Of a stretch of 64,000 bases of DNA, positions 9,565-20,763 are shown in pieces; the first letter of the stretch is position 1; each line of letters opens with the position of its first letter. The DNA is from Paraescarpia echinospica (taxonomy: Eukaryota > Annelida > Polychaeta > Sabellida > Siboglinidae). A model generated the notes under the pieces. That model did no database searches. It had not been told where the DNA came from and was given only the letters and a program-made list of their open reading frames with translations. Location of the stretch: contig CM034538.1 in the NCBI GenBank assembly GCA_020002185.1, positions 68,646,183 through 68,710,182 on the forward strand, read 5' to 3'. Both the position numbers and the translations under genes were made by a program.

Positions 9565-9809
9565 CTGCAAACAGTTCCAAATTCAATTAGTAGGCTTTAA
9601 AGTGTGATTTATGTTAGGCGCTAATGGTACTTAGGCTACTTCTTATTTCATAGTAGTAGGCAACTGTTATTGTTATCGTCATTATTATTTGTTGACGTCA
9701 CCGCCGTCGCCTTCATCGTTATTACGAAATAGGCAGAACCGCCATAAGCTTACAATGTTAACTTTACTTTTACCAAACGACACAAATTATAGTAAAAGAC
9801 ATAGGCTAC
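9565..9809 (-). other. intron of the pogo-like transposase
   Basis: A 245-bp GT-AG intron: donor ATCAG|GTAGCC at 9809, acceptor TTTGCAG|C at 9565. Without splicing, exon 1 stops at a TAG at 9806-9808, just inside the donor. Confidence 0.7.
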
Positions 9810-11449
9810 CTGATAACCTGGCAGAGACTAGAAAGGTCGCGCACTGCTGTGAAGCTCGGAGCAACTGACGAGTCGCGCACTGCTGTGAAGCTCGGAGCAA
9901 CTGACGAGTCGCGCACTGCTGTGAAGCTCGGAGCAACTGACGAGTCGCGCACTGCTGTGAAGCTCGGATCAACTGACGAGTCGCGCACTGCTGTGAAGCT
10001 CGGATCAACTGACGAGTCGTGCACTGCTGTGAAGCTCGGAGCAACTGACGAGTCGCGCACTGCTGTGAAGCTCGGAGCAACTGACGAGTCGCGCACTGCT
10101 GTGAAGCTCGGATCAACTGACGAGTCGCGCACTGCTGTGAAGCTCGGAGCAACTGACGTGTCGCGCACTGGAGTGGGGTTCGGCTGAGGAAGGGGTAGAC
10201 CAGCAGCGAGATTTGGCGTGTCCGTCAAATCGGCTGCGGCAAAATCAGCATCCGAAAATATGTGCGGGTTGAACGGGTTTATCCCACACTTCCGGAAGCC
10301 ACTGATCGCGTTACTCATTGTAGCAGCTTTGATGTAAGCCGACCCAAAGAGAGCTGCTATTTGAAACTCTGTGACCGACCGGCCAGGGTGCTGGCGCAGC
10401 CATGTCTGCACTCCTCTGTTGTAATTGACATTAACACTTTTGAACACGCTCACATCGAGTGGCTGAAGCCGGTGCGTGCAGTGGGACGGCAGTGATATGA
10501 TTATGATGTTGTTTGTCTTGGCCTTATCGATCAGTCGAACATTCTTCGTGTGGCTGCTGTGGCCATCTAGGATGAGCAACACCTTTGATGCTCGGTGGCT
10601 TGGCTGCACAACTTCAATGAAGTGGTCGATCCAGCATTCGAACAACTCAACGTTGATCCAACCACTTTTGTTTGCGTACCCAACAGTGCCAGGAGGCGAC
10701 CCGTCAAGCAGTTCCGGCTTCATGCGAACCCTAGGGAAGATCATCATCGGTGGGACGTATGCGCCGGTCGCCGAAACACAAGCGACAACTGTAACATTCT
10801 TTCCCCTCTCCGCACTGGTGATAGCCCCGATCCCTTTCTTCCCTTTCTTCGCCAGCACTTTCCCTGGCTTGTGGCAAATAGTGTAACCAGATTCGTCCAC
10901 GTTGAATATGTTGCCTTCGTGGATGACCCTCTTCCCATCCTCATCAAAGATGGTGGCTTGTAGAAGCTGCATGTACCGATCAACCTTCGTTCTGTTAAAG
11001 CCGATGGCTCTCTGAATCGACGTTGGCTCGGGGATTCGCGGACTGATGTCTGGATGCCGTTTTAAGTAGCCTTTCAGCCAGTCCTTTCCAGCCCTTTGAG
11101 TTGTTTGGTTGAATTTATTTTTTATGTTCTTTGCTTCGCAGAATTTGAATACAAAGTGCCTCACATCATCTCGCGTCAAGCCGAAGAGTTTGGCCTCCAT
11201 TTCAAATATGGTGGCTTTCAGCTCTGTTTCTTGATCTATGGAGAGTATCGGTTTGCGGCCGAGACACTTGTGGACGCCCTCACCCGCACGTGCCTTCTCT
11301 AGATGCCGTCTCAGGGTTTGTTGCGGTACATTGTGCGCTTGGCTAGCTGATTTCTGTGATCGTTGATACATTAGTACGTCACGTACGGCCGACTGCATAT
11401 CTGATAATGTCCATTTCACGCGTTCAACCTTCTTCTTCACATTAGGCAC
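9810..11449 (-). CDS. pogo/Tigger-like transposase exon 1 (DDE_1)
   Basis: 546 codons plus two bases. Residues about 10-60 are a Psq/pogo-type helix-turn-helix (KWTLSDMQSAVRDVL, then VPQQTLRRHL). About 65-140 resemble a CENP-B-type DNA-binding domain (DWLKGYLKRHPDIS). The DDE_1 catalytic core has D185 (FNVDESGYT), D295 (LLILDGHSSH) and D332 (RLQPLDVSVFKS), so all three acidic residues are present. The tail (about 428-543) is nine tandem copies of a 12-residue unit related to AVRDSSVAPSFT. Spliced to exon 2 the protein is 702 residues. The enzyme would cut and paste at TA sites. The start is the first Met, 13 codons before the HTH core. Confidence 0.9.
9841..10164. repeat. 36-bp coding tandem repeat, 9 units
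   Basis: Nine exact-length 36-bp units begin at 9841 and every 36 bp to 10129, each containing GCACTGCTGTGAAGCTCGGA. On the coding minus strand each gives 12 residues with a Val/Asp-Ser-Ser-Val-(Ala or Asp)-Pro-Ser-Phe-Thr pattern. Few substitutions between units and no length change mean recent expansion within the transposase frame. Confidence 0.95.
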
Positions 11450-12197
11450 CTGATAAAAAAAAGTGTGAGAGTTTATTATTGCAAGTTTTGAAGGGATTTA
11501 TATATATAGCAGTAAAAACAAATTGCTTCTGGGCAGTTTAGAAATACAGCCTATAATAAAACAGATAGCAACACCTAAAGAACTGGAAAATTTTGTTAAA
11601 AAAGTTTGCTGCTGCTATATGAACCCCTTTAAATATAGCATATACTACGAATTACCATTGGATAACAATTACTATTGTTTTGAACATAATTGTAGCCTCA
11701 AATGATTGCAACGCAGACTGGCGGTAGGTAAACAAAGCCAATAACATCTAGGCTAATATGAGCACCCTATCGGCTAATATGAGCACCGTGCTCATAATAC
11801 CTCCAGAAAGCCTGCTCATATTAGCCACAGCGCTAGGCAACGCCGCAAGGTAATAATTTGACGAACTATAATCCGCGAGAGGCTGCATTATCGCTCATTA
11901 CAATACGCAACAAGCCTCAAGGTTTAATTTACACATCACTTGCGCATCGTAATGATACACATTTTGAATCAGAATAAATTCGCCGTGCAGGTGGATATGG
12001 TAAGAAAAGTGCACAGTTTCTTTACACGACCTCACCTCGGAAAATATTCGGCAGCGCAAACGACAGAAATGGTGGTGGCGGTTTGCAGACGACGTGCTTC
12101 AAGAAAATCACGGGTGGCGGCACCTGGCATGTTTGGTTTAAGCTGCAGGGGGGTGCTCATATTACCCGCTATGCTCACGATACCCGACTTTACCCTA

Positions 12198-13905
12198 TAA
12201 CGTGATGTTTTGGACGTGTTTCGAGTTGTTCATTTTTCGGTCAGTTAACTATTTTTATAAAATTAAAGGGGAGTGTCCCTAGCTAGTGCACGATCGACCG
12301 GTCGATCGTCACGAAGACACTATGGTACGTGACATTGTGTAACAACAATCGCGCGTGTCAAGTAGGCTACTCAATTATGTGTGTTGAATTTTGACGTAGG
12401 CATATCAATTCTATTCAGAGCGCTTCAAACTGCTTGCACCATTAGGCTTCCTAGCTATTGGACAGACAATATGTGTGGTTGCATTGGTTTGCTTAGCAGT
12501 TGCCAGTTAGCGTTGGTATGTCAACTCAGCATAATTGTTGTAAGACCTACCGATCGGGTGATGACTTTGGCGTTCGGTGTCTCTCGATACACGTGTGTCA
12601 TATAGCAGACCAGGGTTCTTTCTATGTGTCTATTGCTTCACGATTGTGTAGATTTCTTGGTTTTCTTGCCTCTGGATCATGACATGATATGATTACCTGC
12701 TACCTCTACATGCCCACTCCCCTTCAACCGCTTCCAATAGCTATCACTCTATCCGATTACACACACACGCACGCACACGCACACACACGCACACACGCAC
12801 ACACACACAAACCCGCAAACACAAACACACTCATACAAACCTGCACACCCGCACACGCGCACACACGCACTCACGCACACACACAAACATGCACACCCGC
12901 ACACGCGCACACGCGCACACACGCACTCACGCACGCACACACGCACATATATAATGTTTTACACAGGCATTTTGTACCAGAATAACTTGCAGTGGTACAT
13001 CTTGCGACGGTTTGAGTATAACTGACTTTACACAGACATATCGTTGCAAGTTGTATTACTTGTATATTCTATCGGTACCATAAACCCGCATCATCTCTCC
13101 GAAATGGAGTAATTGTTGTGTCTAGTAGGGCATATTGTACGTTGTGCCAGTATACATTATCTTTTGCACTGGCATTTGTACCGTAGCAACGAACATTGTA
13201 TAGGGCAGCGATTGATGTCAGGACCATCGGTGCAGATGAAACCTACACGCTAGTACTTTATGGTAGGCCACCCCGCTGTTGACTTCCATTCTGTCTACCA
13301 CATTGTCAACCGGCGGCAGCCTCCCGTTGCGGTCGCATTTGTCGAACGAGATAATGATCTTTATTGTCATTGTGCTCAGAGTTTTAGTTCTGAGTAATCG
13401 TCGGTGATTCACTGCATCACGTGTCGCCAACGTTATAGCTCACACAATGCTTAATTGTTGCCAACGCATTTTCACAGCCATCTTCAATGCATATCGTGGT
13501 GTAATTAAATTTCAAAATTTAATGGCTGCAAAAAATAAGGTAATTGGTTAACTTTTTAAATGCAAGTAGCCTAAACTTAGCTGAAGACAATTAACTTAAT
13601 TTGTTAAACCAGGAGACTAATCGCCCCATGTGCTGGAGTGTATTGTCAGAGAGTGCTTTGTACTATTTGTATAATACATGTTAGCGATGACACGGCTTAA
13701 TATGTAGCAGATTACGAGGCAATGCTATATGGTATATTTCGTTTCGGGGTTTTTGACTGTTCACTGAAACTAAACTACGAGAATGATATTCAGTAATGGA
13801 AACACGTAGACAAATGGTTGTATTTATTCTGCAATTCTGCTATGAAAAGAAAATTACCATAGTTAACTTTACAAATAAACATATATATGTATTTATTTAT
13901 TAAAA
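12198..13905 (+). repeat. outer part of repeat copy A (right of the pogo insertion)
   Basis: 12198-13090 aligns with 13970-14578, sharing GATGTTTTGGACGTGTTTCG, GACCGGTCGATCGTCACGAA, GGACAGACAA and CCAGAATAACTTGCAGTGGT. 13687-13905 aligns with 17012-17260 (GATGACACGGCTTAATATGT and TTCACTGAAACTAAACTAC). Copy A has about 140 bp (around 12503-12645) that copy B lacks. 13090-13686 has no counterpart because copy B carries another transposon there. No gene was seen. Confidence 0.7.
12757..12950. repeat. CA/CG-rich microsatellite in repeat copy A
   Basis: Interrupted (CA)n with CG steps (CACACGCACACAC, GCACACGCGCACAC). The same position in copy B (14396-14455) is a shorter (CA)n. Reading frames through it are artefacts. 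Confidence 0.9.
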
Positions 13906-14431
13906 AAATTCAAATGGCATCAAGATCGTCGGGATAGGATGAGCCGTAAGGATGCTAGCGACCGTAGAATGTGATGTTTTGGACGTGTTTCGAGTTGTTC
14001 ATTTTTCGGTCAGTTATCTATTTTTTGATAGTATTAAAGTGGAGTCTCCTTAGCAAGTGCACGATTGACCGGTCGATCGTCACGAAGACACTATAGCACG
14101 TGACATTGTATTGTGTAACAACAATCGCGCGTTTCAAGTAGGTTACTCAATTATGTGTGTTGCATTTTGACGTAGGCATATCGATTCTATTCAGAGCACT
14201 TCAAACTTTTTGCACCATTAGGCTTCCTAGCTATTGGACAGACAAGATGTGTGGTTGCATTGGTTTGCTTAGCAGTCACGATTGTGTAGATTTCTTGGTT
14301 TTCTTGCCTTTGGATCATGACATGATATGATTACCTTCTACCTCTACATGCCCACTCCCCTTCAACCGCTTCCAATAGCTATCACTCTATCCGATTACAC
14401 ACACACACACACGCACACGCACGCACGCACG

Positions 14432-14464
<33 letters not shown>

Positions 14465-14578
14465 TGTTCCAGAATAACTTGCAGTGGTACACCTTGCAAC
14501 GGTTTGAGTATAACTGACTTTACACAGACATACCGTTGCAAGTTGTAATACTTGTATATTCTAGCGGTACCATAAACC
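13905..14578 (+). repeat. repeat copy B with the unoccupied pogo target site
   Basis: Copy B has GTCGGGATAGGATGAGCCGT, then GCTAGCGACCGTA followed directly by GAATGTGATGTTTTGGACGT. In copy A the same junction is broken at TA by 3.7 kb of transposon. Downstream alignment to copy A runs until CGGTACCATAAACC at 14578, where a second element begins. Confidence 0.75.
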
Positions 14579-17012
14579 TTACCCTGTATAAAAAGTTAAC
14601 CAGGGGTCATCAGTTAAACCGAACAATGTGGTTTAGTTTTGCTTAACCGAATAAATATCAGTATTTTAACGGCTGCATATCATAATCATATAATCTAGAC
14701 TTAGACCTATGCTACATTTATGAATATATGTAGCATACTAATTGGACTGGAATCAAATTCCCAAATCTTCCAACTGGGGAGGGGGTGACAGGAGCGGATC
14801 CAGGACTTTTGAATAGGTCTACAATGGGTACAGAATACACATTTTGAATCATAGCTTAAATATGCTCGTAATTGAGAAAAGAAAAGGAATAAAGCAGCAA
14901 ATACCGAATCTCAAAGCTGTTAATGCTCGACATCGCGGGGCTAGCCACAAAGGGGAGAACATCAACAAGTGGGACCCGGCGGAATTGGCGGTTCATATTC
15001 GAAATTTGGCAGCTGCAGGATTTCCTCTAACGAGACTAGAAGTCGGAGGTTTAGCATATGAGTATGCGATTTGAAATAGCCTTAGTGGATTTTCAGCAGA
15101 AAACTGTTTTAAAATGTGCAGGGTATTACTGGTTGGTGGGTTTCATGAAGCGGAATCCAGAACTCTCCGTAAAAAAGGCAGAACACCTGTTTGTTGCTCG
15201 GGCTATGACCATGAATAAACCAGACGTGGTTTCAGAAGTTTAAAGATATGCCATCCCATGTGTGGAACTGTGTTGAAACCGGATGCCAGAACATCCACAA
15301 AGCTGATCAGGTCTTTGGAGAAGTGGGCATTCCTACTTATAACATCACTGTACTTGAAAATGGTGAAACACCAACCGCATTGGTAACGATTAACGCTGTT
15401 GGACAGACATCCCCTCCAATGGCCATACACAAAGGACATAAAATGACAAACACTGGGGCCAAGGTGCGAAGCATGGTACTACTATTCGTTCGAGTAAAAT
15501 GGTTTGGTGAACAAGGAACTCTTTTTAGAACATGCCAAAAATGTCATTACTGTCCTCAAGAATCAGAACCTCGATACCAGAAGCCTCATCTCCTAGATTT
15601 GGATCAGCATTATTCGCACCTGTACAACCTCGAGTTTCTTGAGCTCATGATAACATCCGTATTCTCGCCCTGCCTAGTCACACGAGCCATTGGCTTCAAC
15701 CATTAGATCGCGGTGTCTTCAAAAGCTTCAAGGCAGCATGGAGAGTCGAAATGAGGCTGTTCACCAGGGAAACTGCAGGGCGCAAATTAGAAAAGAAGGA
15801 CTTCTTCGTTGTATTCAAAAAAGCGTGGAACCGGTCCGTTACGGTAGAGAATGCCCACGGTGGTTTTAGGGGGTCAGGGTTGTTCCAGTTCAAACCGATG
15901 GCAATCCCAGAGGCAAGATTTACGCCAAGCAGGACTACTACTGATCGGCCACTGATCCCTTCGACCAGCCAAGATGCTAACGGAAATCCACCCTTGCCTA
16001 CAGCGAATGTCCAGCCACATCATGGAATCGTGGTTATGAATGACGGAACTCCAGAATCCATGGTTCCATCAACCATATCAAACATGGCTAATGCTAGCAT
16101 CGCTCCAGCAGCTGAAAGTCGGAGACAGGGGAACCTCCACGTCCGACATGGCTCCTGAGGACGCAGAACATAACAAAACCATACACGCCATCATTCCAGC
16201 CATCCCCAGGGCCAATACAGCTCAAGCAGCCAACGGTGGACAATATGACGAAACCCATCCACGTCCGAAGCAACCGCTTGTGTTACTATCTCACGAAAGA
16301 AAAACTGAGACAGGGAAAATTATGAAAACATCTAAGGATGTGGAGAAAAAGAAAGTGGGCAAAAACACGGAACGATTCGAAAAGGCCGAAACTTGCCAAG
16401 CATGTGGCCGGTGGTCAAGCTTCCGCGAAACAAGAGCCTTGCATATTGTGCAATTGTAAATATGGTGACCGGGCAGACCCATTGATTGAAGATGAGTGGA
16501 AAAGTTGTCCACTTGCAACCGTTGACTGTAGGCGACTTATAAACAAACATTTTAAATGCGATCAGTTCATCAAACACATCTAGACGACCATGACCATGTT
16601 GATGGTGTGCAGACGGACCAGATAACATATAATGTGTGCAAAGTCCACAATATAGTTTTGATTTAGCGTTATGTTCAGTTTTCAAAAGTAAGACGTGAAG
16701 TTAATGTTGAAAATAAATCAAATTTTTGTGTTAATTAGAAGACGTCGTTACGTCTTTTTTCATTCAGGTAAACCGGTTCAGTTTATATAACCGGATGGTT
16801 TATTTTACCGACAAAATAAGATAAACCGAACAAACAAGACCAAACGAATACATTGAGGTTGTTCAGTTAACCTGGACATTGATTCGGTTTATCTGAATGT
16901 GTCATGAAACTGGCCTTTTACACCATTCTTTTGACACGTGGGCGGCTGGATGTGGCCAAGGGGAGTTGTTAGAAATCAAAATAAGTGCAAAGTGATTCGG
17001 TTTACCTTGAAC
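14579..17012 (+). mobile_element. decayed pogo-like element inserted in copy B
   Basis: Copy B sequence stops after CATAAACC and resumes at GATGACACG near 17013. In between lies a transposase remnant. Related inverted sequences sit near both ends (CAGTTAAACCGAACAATG at about 14611 and the complement of CATTGATTCGGTTTATCTGA at about 16877), but exact termini and a TA duplication could not be fixed. Confidence 0.6.
14844..16583 (+). pseudogene. pogo-like transposase pseudogene
   Basis: Broken frames in order. An N-terminal DNA-binding piece (KWDPAELAVHIRNLAAAGFP). A CENP-B-like piece (YYWLVGFMKRNPELSVKKAE). A catalytic piece in which the first acidic site reads WNCVETG, where the family normally has Asp before Glu-Thr-Gly. 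Then LLDLDQHYSHLYN with the second Asp, and WLQPLDRGVFKSFKAAW with the third, reached only after a frameshift near 15695. The tail has a Cys-rich finger (CILCNCKYG, then DEWKSC), so the architecture matches the intact element at 8.5-12.2 kb although the sequence is quite different. Several frameshifts and the lost Asp make it inactive. Confidence 0.8.
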
Positions 17013-17219
17013 AACGATGACACGACTTAACATGTAGCAGATTACCAGGCAATGCAATGTTTAATTTCGTTTCGGGGTTTTCGTCTGTTCACTGAAACTA
17101 AACTACAGGAATGATATTCAATAATGGAAACACGTAGACAAATGACTGTATTTGTTTTGTAATTCAAATGGGGTTGTTATGAAGAAAACAATTGCTAACC
17201 ATAGTATAACTTTACACAT

Positions 17220-17337
17220 TAACTTATAATTATTTATTATATGTATATATATATTAAAAAACATTATATGTATGTATGTATATATATATATATAGGTCTG
17301 TACATGTATATATCAATGTATATATATATATATATGT
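17220..17337. repeat. AT-rich microsatellite
   Basis: TATATA and TATGTATG low-complexity DNA, no gene. Confidence 0.85.
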
Positions 17338-18502
17338 CTCGTTTATTCGCACACTTTGGTTCCCAAGGTTTTGGTCGGATAAACGAAACGTGCGGATTAG
17401 TGAAAAACTAATTATCGCTCAATAATAAACAATGTACGTCATTGAGAAAGACTAAAAGTGCTTTACAAGTAATCCTTTCTTTTAATGAGGGCAACATTTT
17501 TCTTGAATAGAAGCTACATTATATGTACAGTGTACATTTTATATACTGTATTGTTATTGACACGCAACAACAAAAATTAACCAGTGCCAGTCATCAGGAA
17601 ATAGACTGGGTAATCTGTGACTGTTTTTGAATGCGTTTCCTGATATCGCTGTCTGGGTCGGTATCACAGCCGTGTTGCTCGAGGTATCGAATGAGACCGT
17701 CAAGGCCGGCTGTTGCCTGATTGACGGAGACCGATTCGGGATGTGGCTCTGTGTCTGTGTCGGCGGGTTCTGTTGGATCCGTTGTTGGCTCTTCTGCGAC
17801 GTCGTCTCGAGTCACCAGCAGTATCGCGCATCGTCTTCCAGCGGCTGACACGTGACGTCTTCTCCAGTTGATGAATCAGGGCACATAGTTCGGCTATATA
17901 ATGGGGTGTCGTCTTCGGGATCAGTGGGCTCAGTGGCTGCATGGTCATCAGTGGGAAGGATGTCGACATGGCGCCAGCAGTTAACGACGTCATTCCAGGC
18001 TTGCTTTGTGAAGCGAAGGCACTGGCGGATGTCCACAGAAGGGGGTCGGCTGTGATATACACATTCCATGTAGTGGCGGGTCAGATAGTGGCGGTAGTGG
18101 GCTTTGAAGCTACGGATGATGGCGCCGTCCACTTCAACTGTAAATCTGTTTCATCTAAACGCAAACACCAACACTGCTAATTGGCCAATCGGCTTAACAC
18201 TGAGCCAACTTTGCCGCTTGTTACAACACAGACCGCATGAGTAGACTGACCGCGGGATTTACTCACACAGTCAGTGCTTCGTTCCGCATTGCTGATTTTC
18301 TAAGAGATCAATAGCGACCGGTTATCTGAAGCACAATACAGTGTTAAACGACCGGTCGGTTCCCCAAAACAGCGTTCGGAACCGGAATCATGAATAAACG
18401 GATTAACGGAGCAATTAACATGGTATCTACATGGTTCCCACACAAAAACGTGCGGATCGATCGCGAAACAACCGGATTATCGAAGACCGAATAAACGATA
18501 CA
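17335..18502 (-). mobile_element. third pogo/Tigger-like element, internally deleted
   Basis: Terminal inverted repeats TGTCTCGTTTATTCG (17335-17349) and CGAATAAACGATACA (18488-18502) match at 13 of 15 positions. The 1168-bp interior has only the C-terminal part of a transposase, so most of the gene has been lost. The target duplication is not resolvable in the AT-rich flanks. Confidence 0.6.
17594..18132 (-). pseudogene. Tigger-type transposase C-terminal remnant
   Basis: The minus-strand frame 18132-17812 reads MDGAIIRSFKAHYRHYLTRH, then QAWNDVVNCWRHVDILP. This is the segment after the third catalytic Asp of DDE_1 transposases (normally Asp-x-Gly-Ile-Ile-x-x-Phe-Lys and later Ala-Trp and Asn-Cys-Trp/Phe). 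After a frameshift near 17830 an acidic tail continues (DDVAEEPTTDPTEPADTDTE). The N-terminal two thirds are absent. Confidence 0.75.
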
Positions 18503-18514
18503 TTATTATAATTA

Positions 18515-18640
18515 TATATGTGTGTGTGTGTGTGTGTGCGTGTGTGCGTGCGTGCGTGTGTGTGTATCAGTGTGTGTAATCCAACACAACACATATATAT
18601 GTATATACAGTGTATATATAATATATATATATATATATCA
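18515..18640. repeat. GT and AT microsatellite
   Basis: (TG)n with GCGTGC interruptions, followed by (TA)n, just right of the third pogo-like element. Confidence 0.9.
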
Positions 18641-19218
18641 ATTATATGTTTCGTTGTCGGAAAAATAAAAATGCCGATTTTACTCTGCTGATCGATCTAA
18701 GGTGAATATCGCAATTTCGTACGTCATCATGATATGTATCAGTCATACACAATTTGTATTTTGGAACTCAATTTATTACTACTTCCTGGCGGACATTATG
18801 AACTCATTAGAAGTTACCGTGAATATTCAAATGTCGTCCAAACTGGATAATTCAGTGAAAATAAATTCCATAAATATAATAAAATCATGAAATGTAATAA
18901 ATAAATTCCTTAATTTAGGATTACATTCTTTGTTAGATAATTGACATATAACAGTTTGCCACAGCTTTTAATTGTATGAGGCTTCTGAAGCCAGTCATAA
19001 TGCAAATGTGGTTACCTTGGATAATACATTGCAATCAGAATGCACATCACATGGCTGCAGTGGATCTCTGCAGTTGGCATGAGCTGCTTAAAAGAATAAC
19101 AATAAATTACTGTGCTTCCATGGTCAACTTGTGTATATAGACCTACAGATATTCCACATCCAGCAGTATCTTCTCTCAGATATACAACTGTTCACTTGCT
19201 GTTGTCACATGTATACAT
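18641..19218. other. intergenic, nothing recognised
   Basis: AT-rich, with a 62-codon frame at 18702 that has no family resemblance. The 5' part of the MULE element may lie here but no terminal repeat could be identified. Confidence 0.35.
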
Positions 19219-19236
19219 TTGATACTGATCTTCACT

Positions 19237-20545
19237 ATGGACCCCCCACTTGAGCTTATTAAGACTTCAAGGGGTGGAGACAAACTCTGTCTGGATGGTC
19301 ACATGTGCACTCGTAAGGTCAACCAGAAGACATCCATCCGATGGGCTTGTTACAAAGCACGCTCCCTGTCTTGTAAAGGAGCAGTGAGCACAGATATGAA
19401 TGTAAGTATGAAGATAATAAGTTATATAACGTGTAAGATATATATGTGTAACTTCCCAAGGATCCGGACTCATTCAGTGATTTTGTCCTTCCAGACGAGT
19501 GGCAAACGACTGGAGGTGATAACCCACGCCCATTCCTGATCCATGACAGTGGTCCTGATACTCGTGATCGCGTCGTTGTGTTCGCCAGCCAACGCAGCCT
19601 GCAACACCTCGCTCGCAGCCACACATGGTTTATGGATGGCACCTTCTCCGTAGCACCACATATCTTCACTCAGCTCTGTATTATCCGTGCACCCATCGAG
19701 ACCATTGCTATTTCATGTGTCTACGCCCTACTCACTGGCAAGCAGCACAGTCTCTACGAGGAGCTCCTGCAAGGTGTTCTCACCAAGTGTGAGGAATATG
19801 AACTGTATCCAGATCCCACCACGGTGATCACCGACTTCGAGAAGGCAGCTCTCCAGACTGTGACATATGTCCTTAGAGACCACATATCTACCCAAGGCTG
19901 CTTCTACCATCTTACCCAGGCTACCTGGAGGAAGGTCCAGGAGTGCGGACTCAGCAACCTGTATCGCGAGTCTGAGGAGATTCGTTCATTTGTAGGCATG
20001 TTGGATGGACTCGACTTTCGCCCTGTGGACCGTGTTGAAGATGGCATGCAGTTTCTCTGTGAGAACATGCCTGATCAACCAGGCCTTGATGACCTACTCT
20101 CACACTTTGATTCTACCTATGTGACAGGTATAGCTACCGACGAGTGAGAGCACCTGCAAATCAAGACAATGAGATTCACACTTTAAACTGTTGGCGTGTT
20201 CCTCCTCAGTTCCCCTCCCCCCACCACCATGGAACACCCACATCGCCACAATGAACGACCAAGCACGTACCAACAACCTGTGTGAATCCTGGAATGTTGG
20301 CTTCCAGCAGCTCACGGCCATTCTCACCCCTCTGTGTGGATTCTGATAAACGCCCTATGCAAGGACCATGCTCTTGTTGATCCTGCAAGACCAGAATGGT
20401 CAACCTCCACGTAAGTGGGTTAAGCGTACAACACAGTAGCTTCAAACCCGCCTTCGTACTTTGTGCCAAGACTTTGTTGCTGAGGACAAGGAAGTGGGAT
20501 ACTTCCTTCGTCCTGTTGCCCACAGCATTATACTTGCATGAACGT
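19237..20545 (+). pseudogene. MULE transposase with FLYWCH finger, broken
   Basis: The first segment, from ATG 19237, has a FLYWCH-type zinc-finger region (RGGDKLCLDGHMCTRKVNQK, then SIRWACYKARSLSCKGAV). A GTAAGT at about 19400 may be a donor. The frame reopens at about 19461 with DPDSFSDFVLPDEW and runs into the MULE DDE domain: HTWFMDGTF (first Asp), TTVITDFEKAA (second Asp), and GCFYHLTQATWRKVQE (the C/H motif of MULE enzymes). It stops at 20147. Family-typical sequence continues in shifted frames (ATMNDQARTNNLCESWNVGF at about 20250 and later DQNGQPPRKWVKRTTQ). At least two frameshifts disable it. Confidence 0.85.
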
Positions 20546-20763
20546 AAGAACATGAACTATGACCATACAAATGGATGTATTGTGAATGAATTTATTGACA
20601 TCGGTATGAAATTATGAATATGGGCATATTTATGTTATATAAATAAAGTGTTCTATCATGAAGTTCTTGATGTTTTGTTATAATATAATTTTATAAAATA
20701 TAAATATTATACTGTTATCAAAAAAGGACTTTTATTTATTACATTTATGGAATTTGTTGTTGT

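Larger units (their letters stand above)
8489..12195 (-). mobile_element. pogo/Tigger-like DNA transposon, apparently intact
   Basis: The element starts GGGTAAGGTCGGGC at 8489 and ends with the inverted complement CCCGACTTTACCC at 12195. It is flanked on both sides by TA (8487-8488 and 12196-12197), the target duplication of the IS630/Tc1/pogo group. Inside is a two-exon transposase on the minus strand. A subterminal motif related to GGTAATATGAGCACC or GGCTAATATGAGCACC recurs in both orientations (about 8690-8725, 11750-11830 and 12145-12175), possibly transposase-binding sites. The insertion is dissected by a paralogous unoccupied target at about 13912-14045. Confidence 0.88.

Noticed and set aside
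9849..10187. Plus-strand repetitive frame reading KLGATDESRTAV
   Set aside because: Antisense shadow of the 12-residue repeats in the pogo-like transposase.
12689..12985. Thr/His-rich plus-strand frame
   Set aside because: Translated (CA)n microsatellite, also present in the second repeat copy at 14327-14548.
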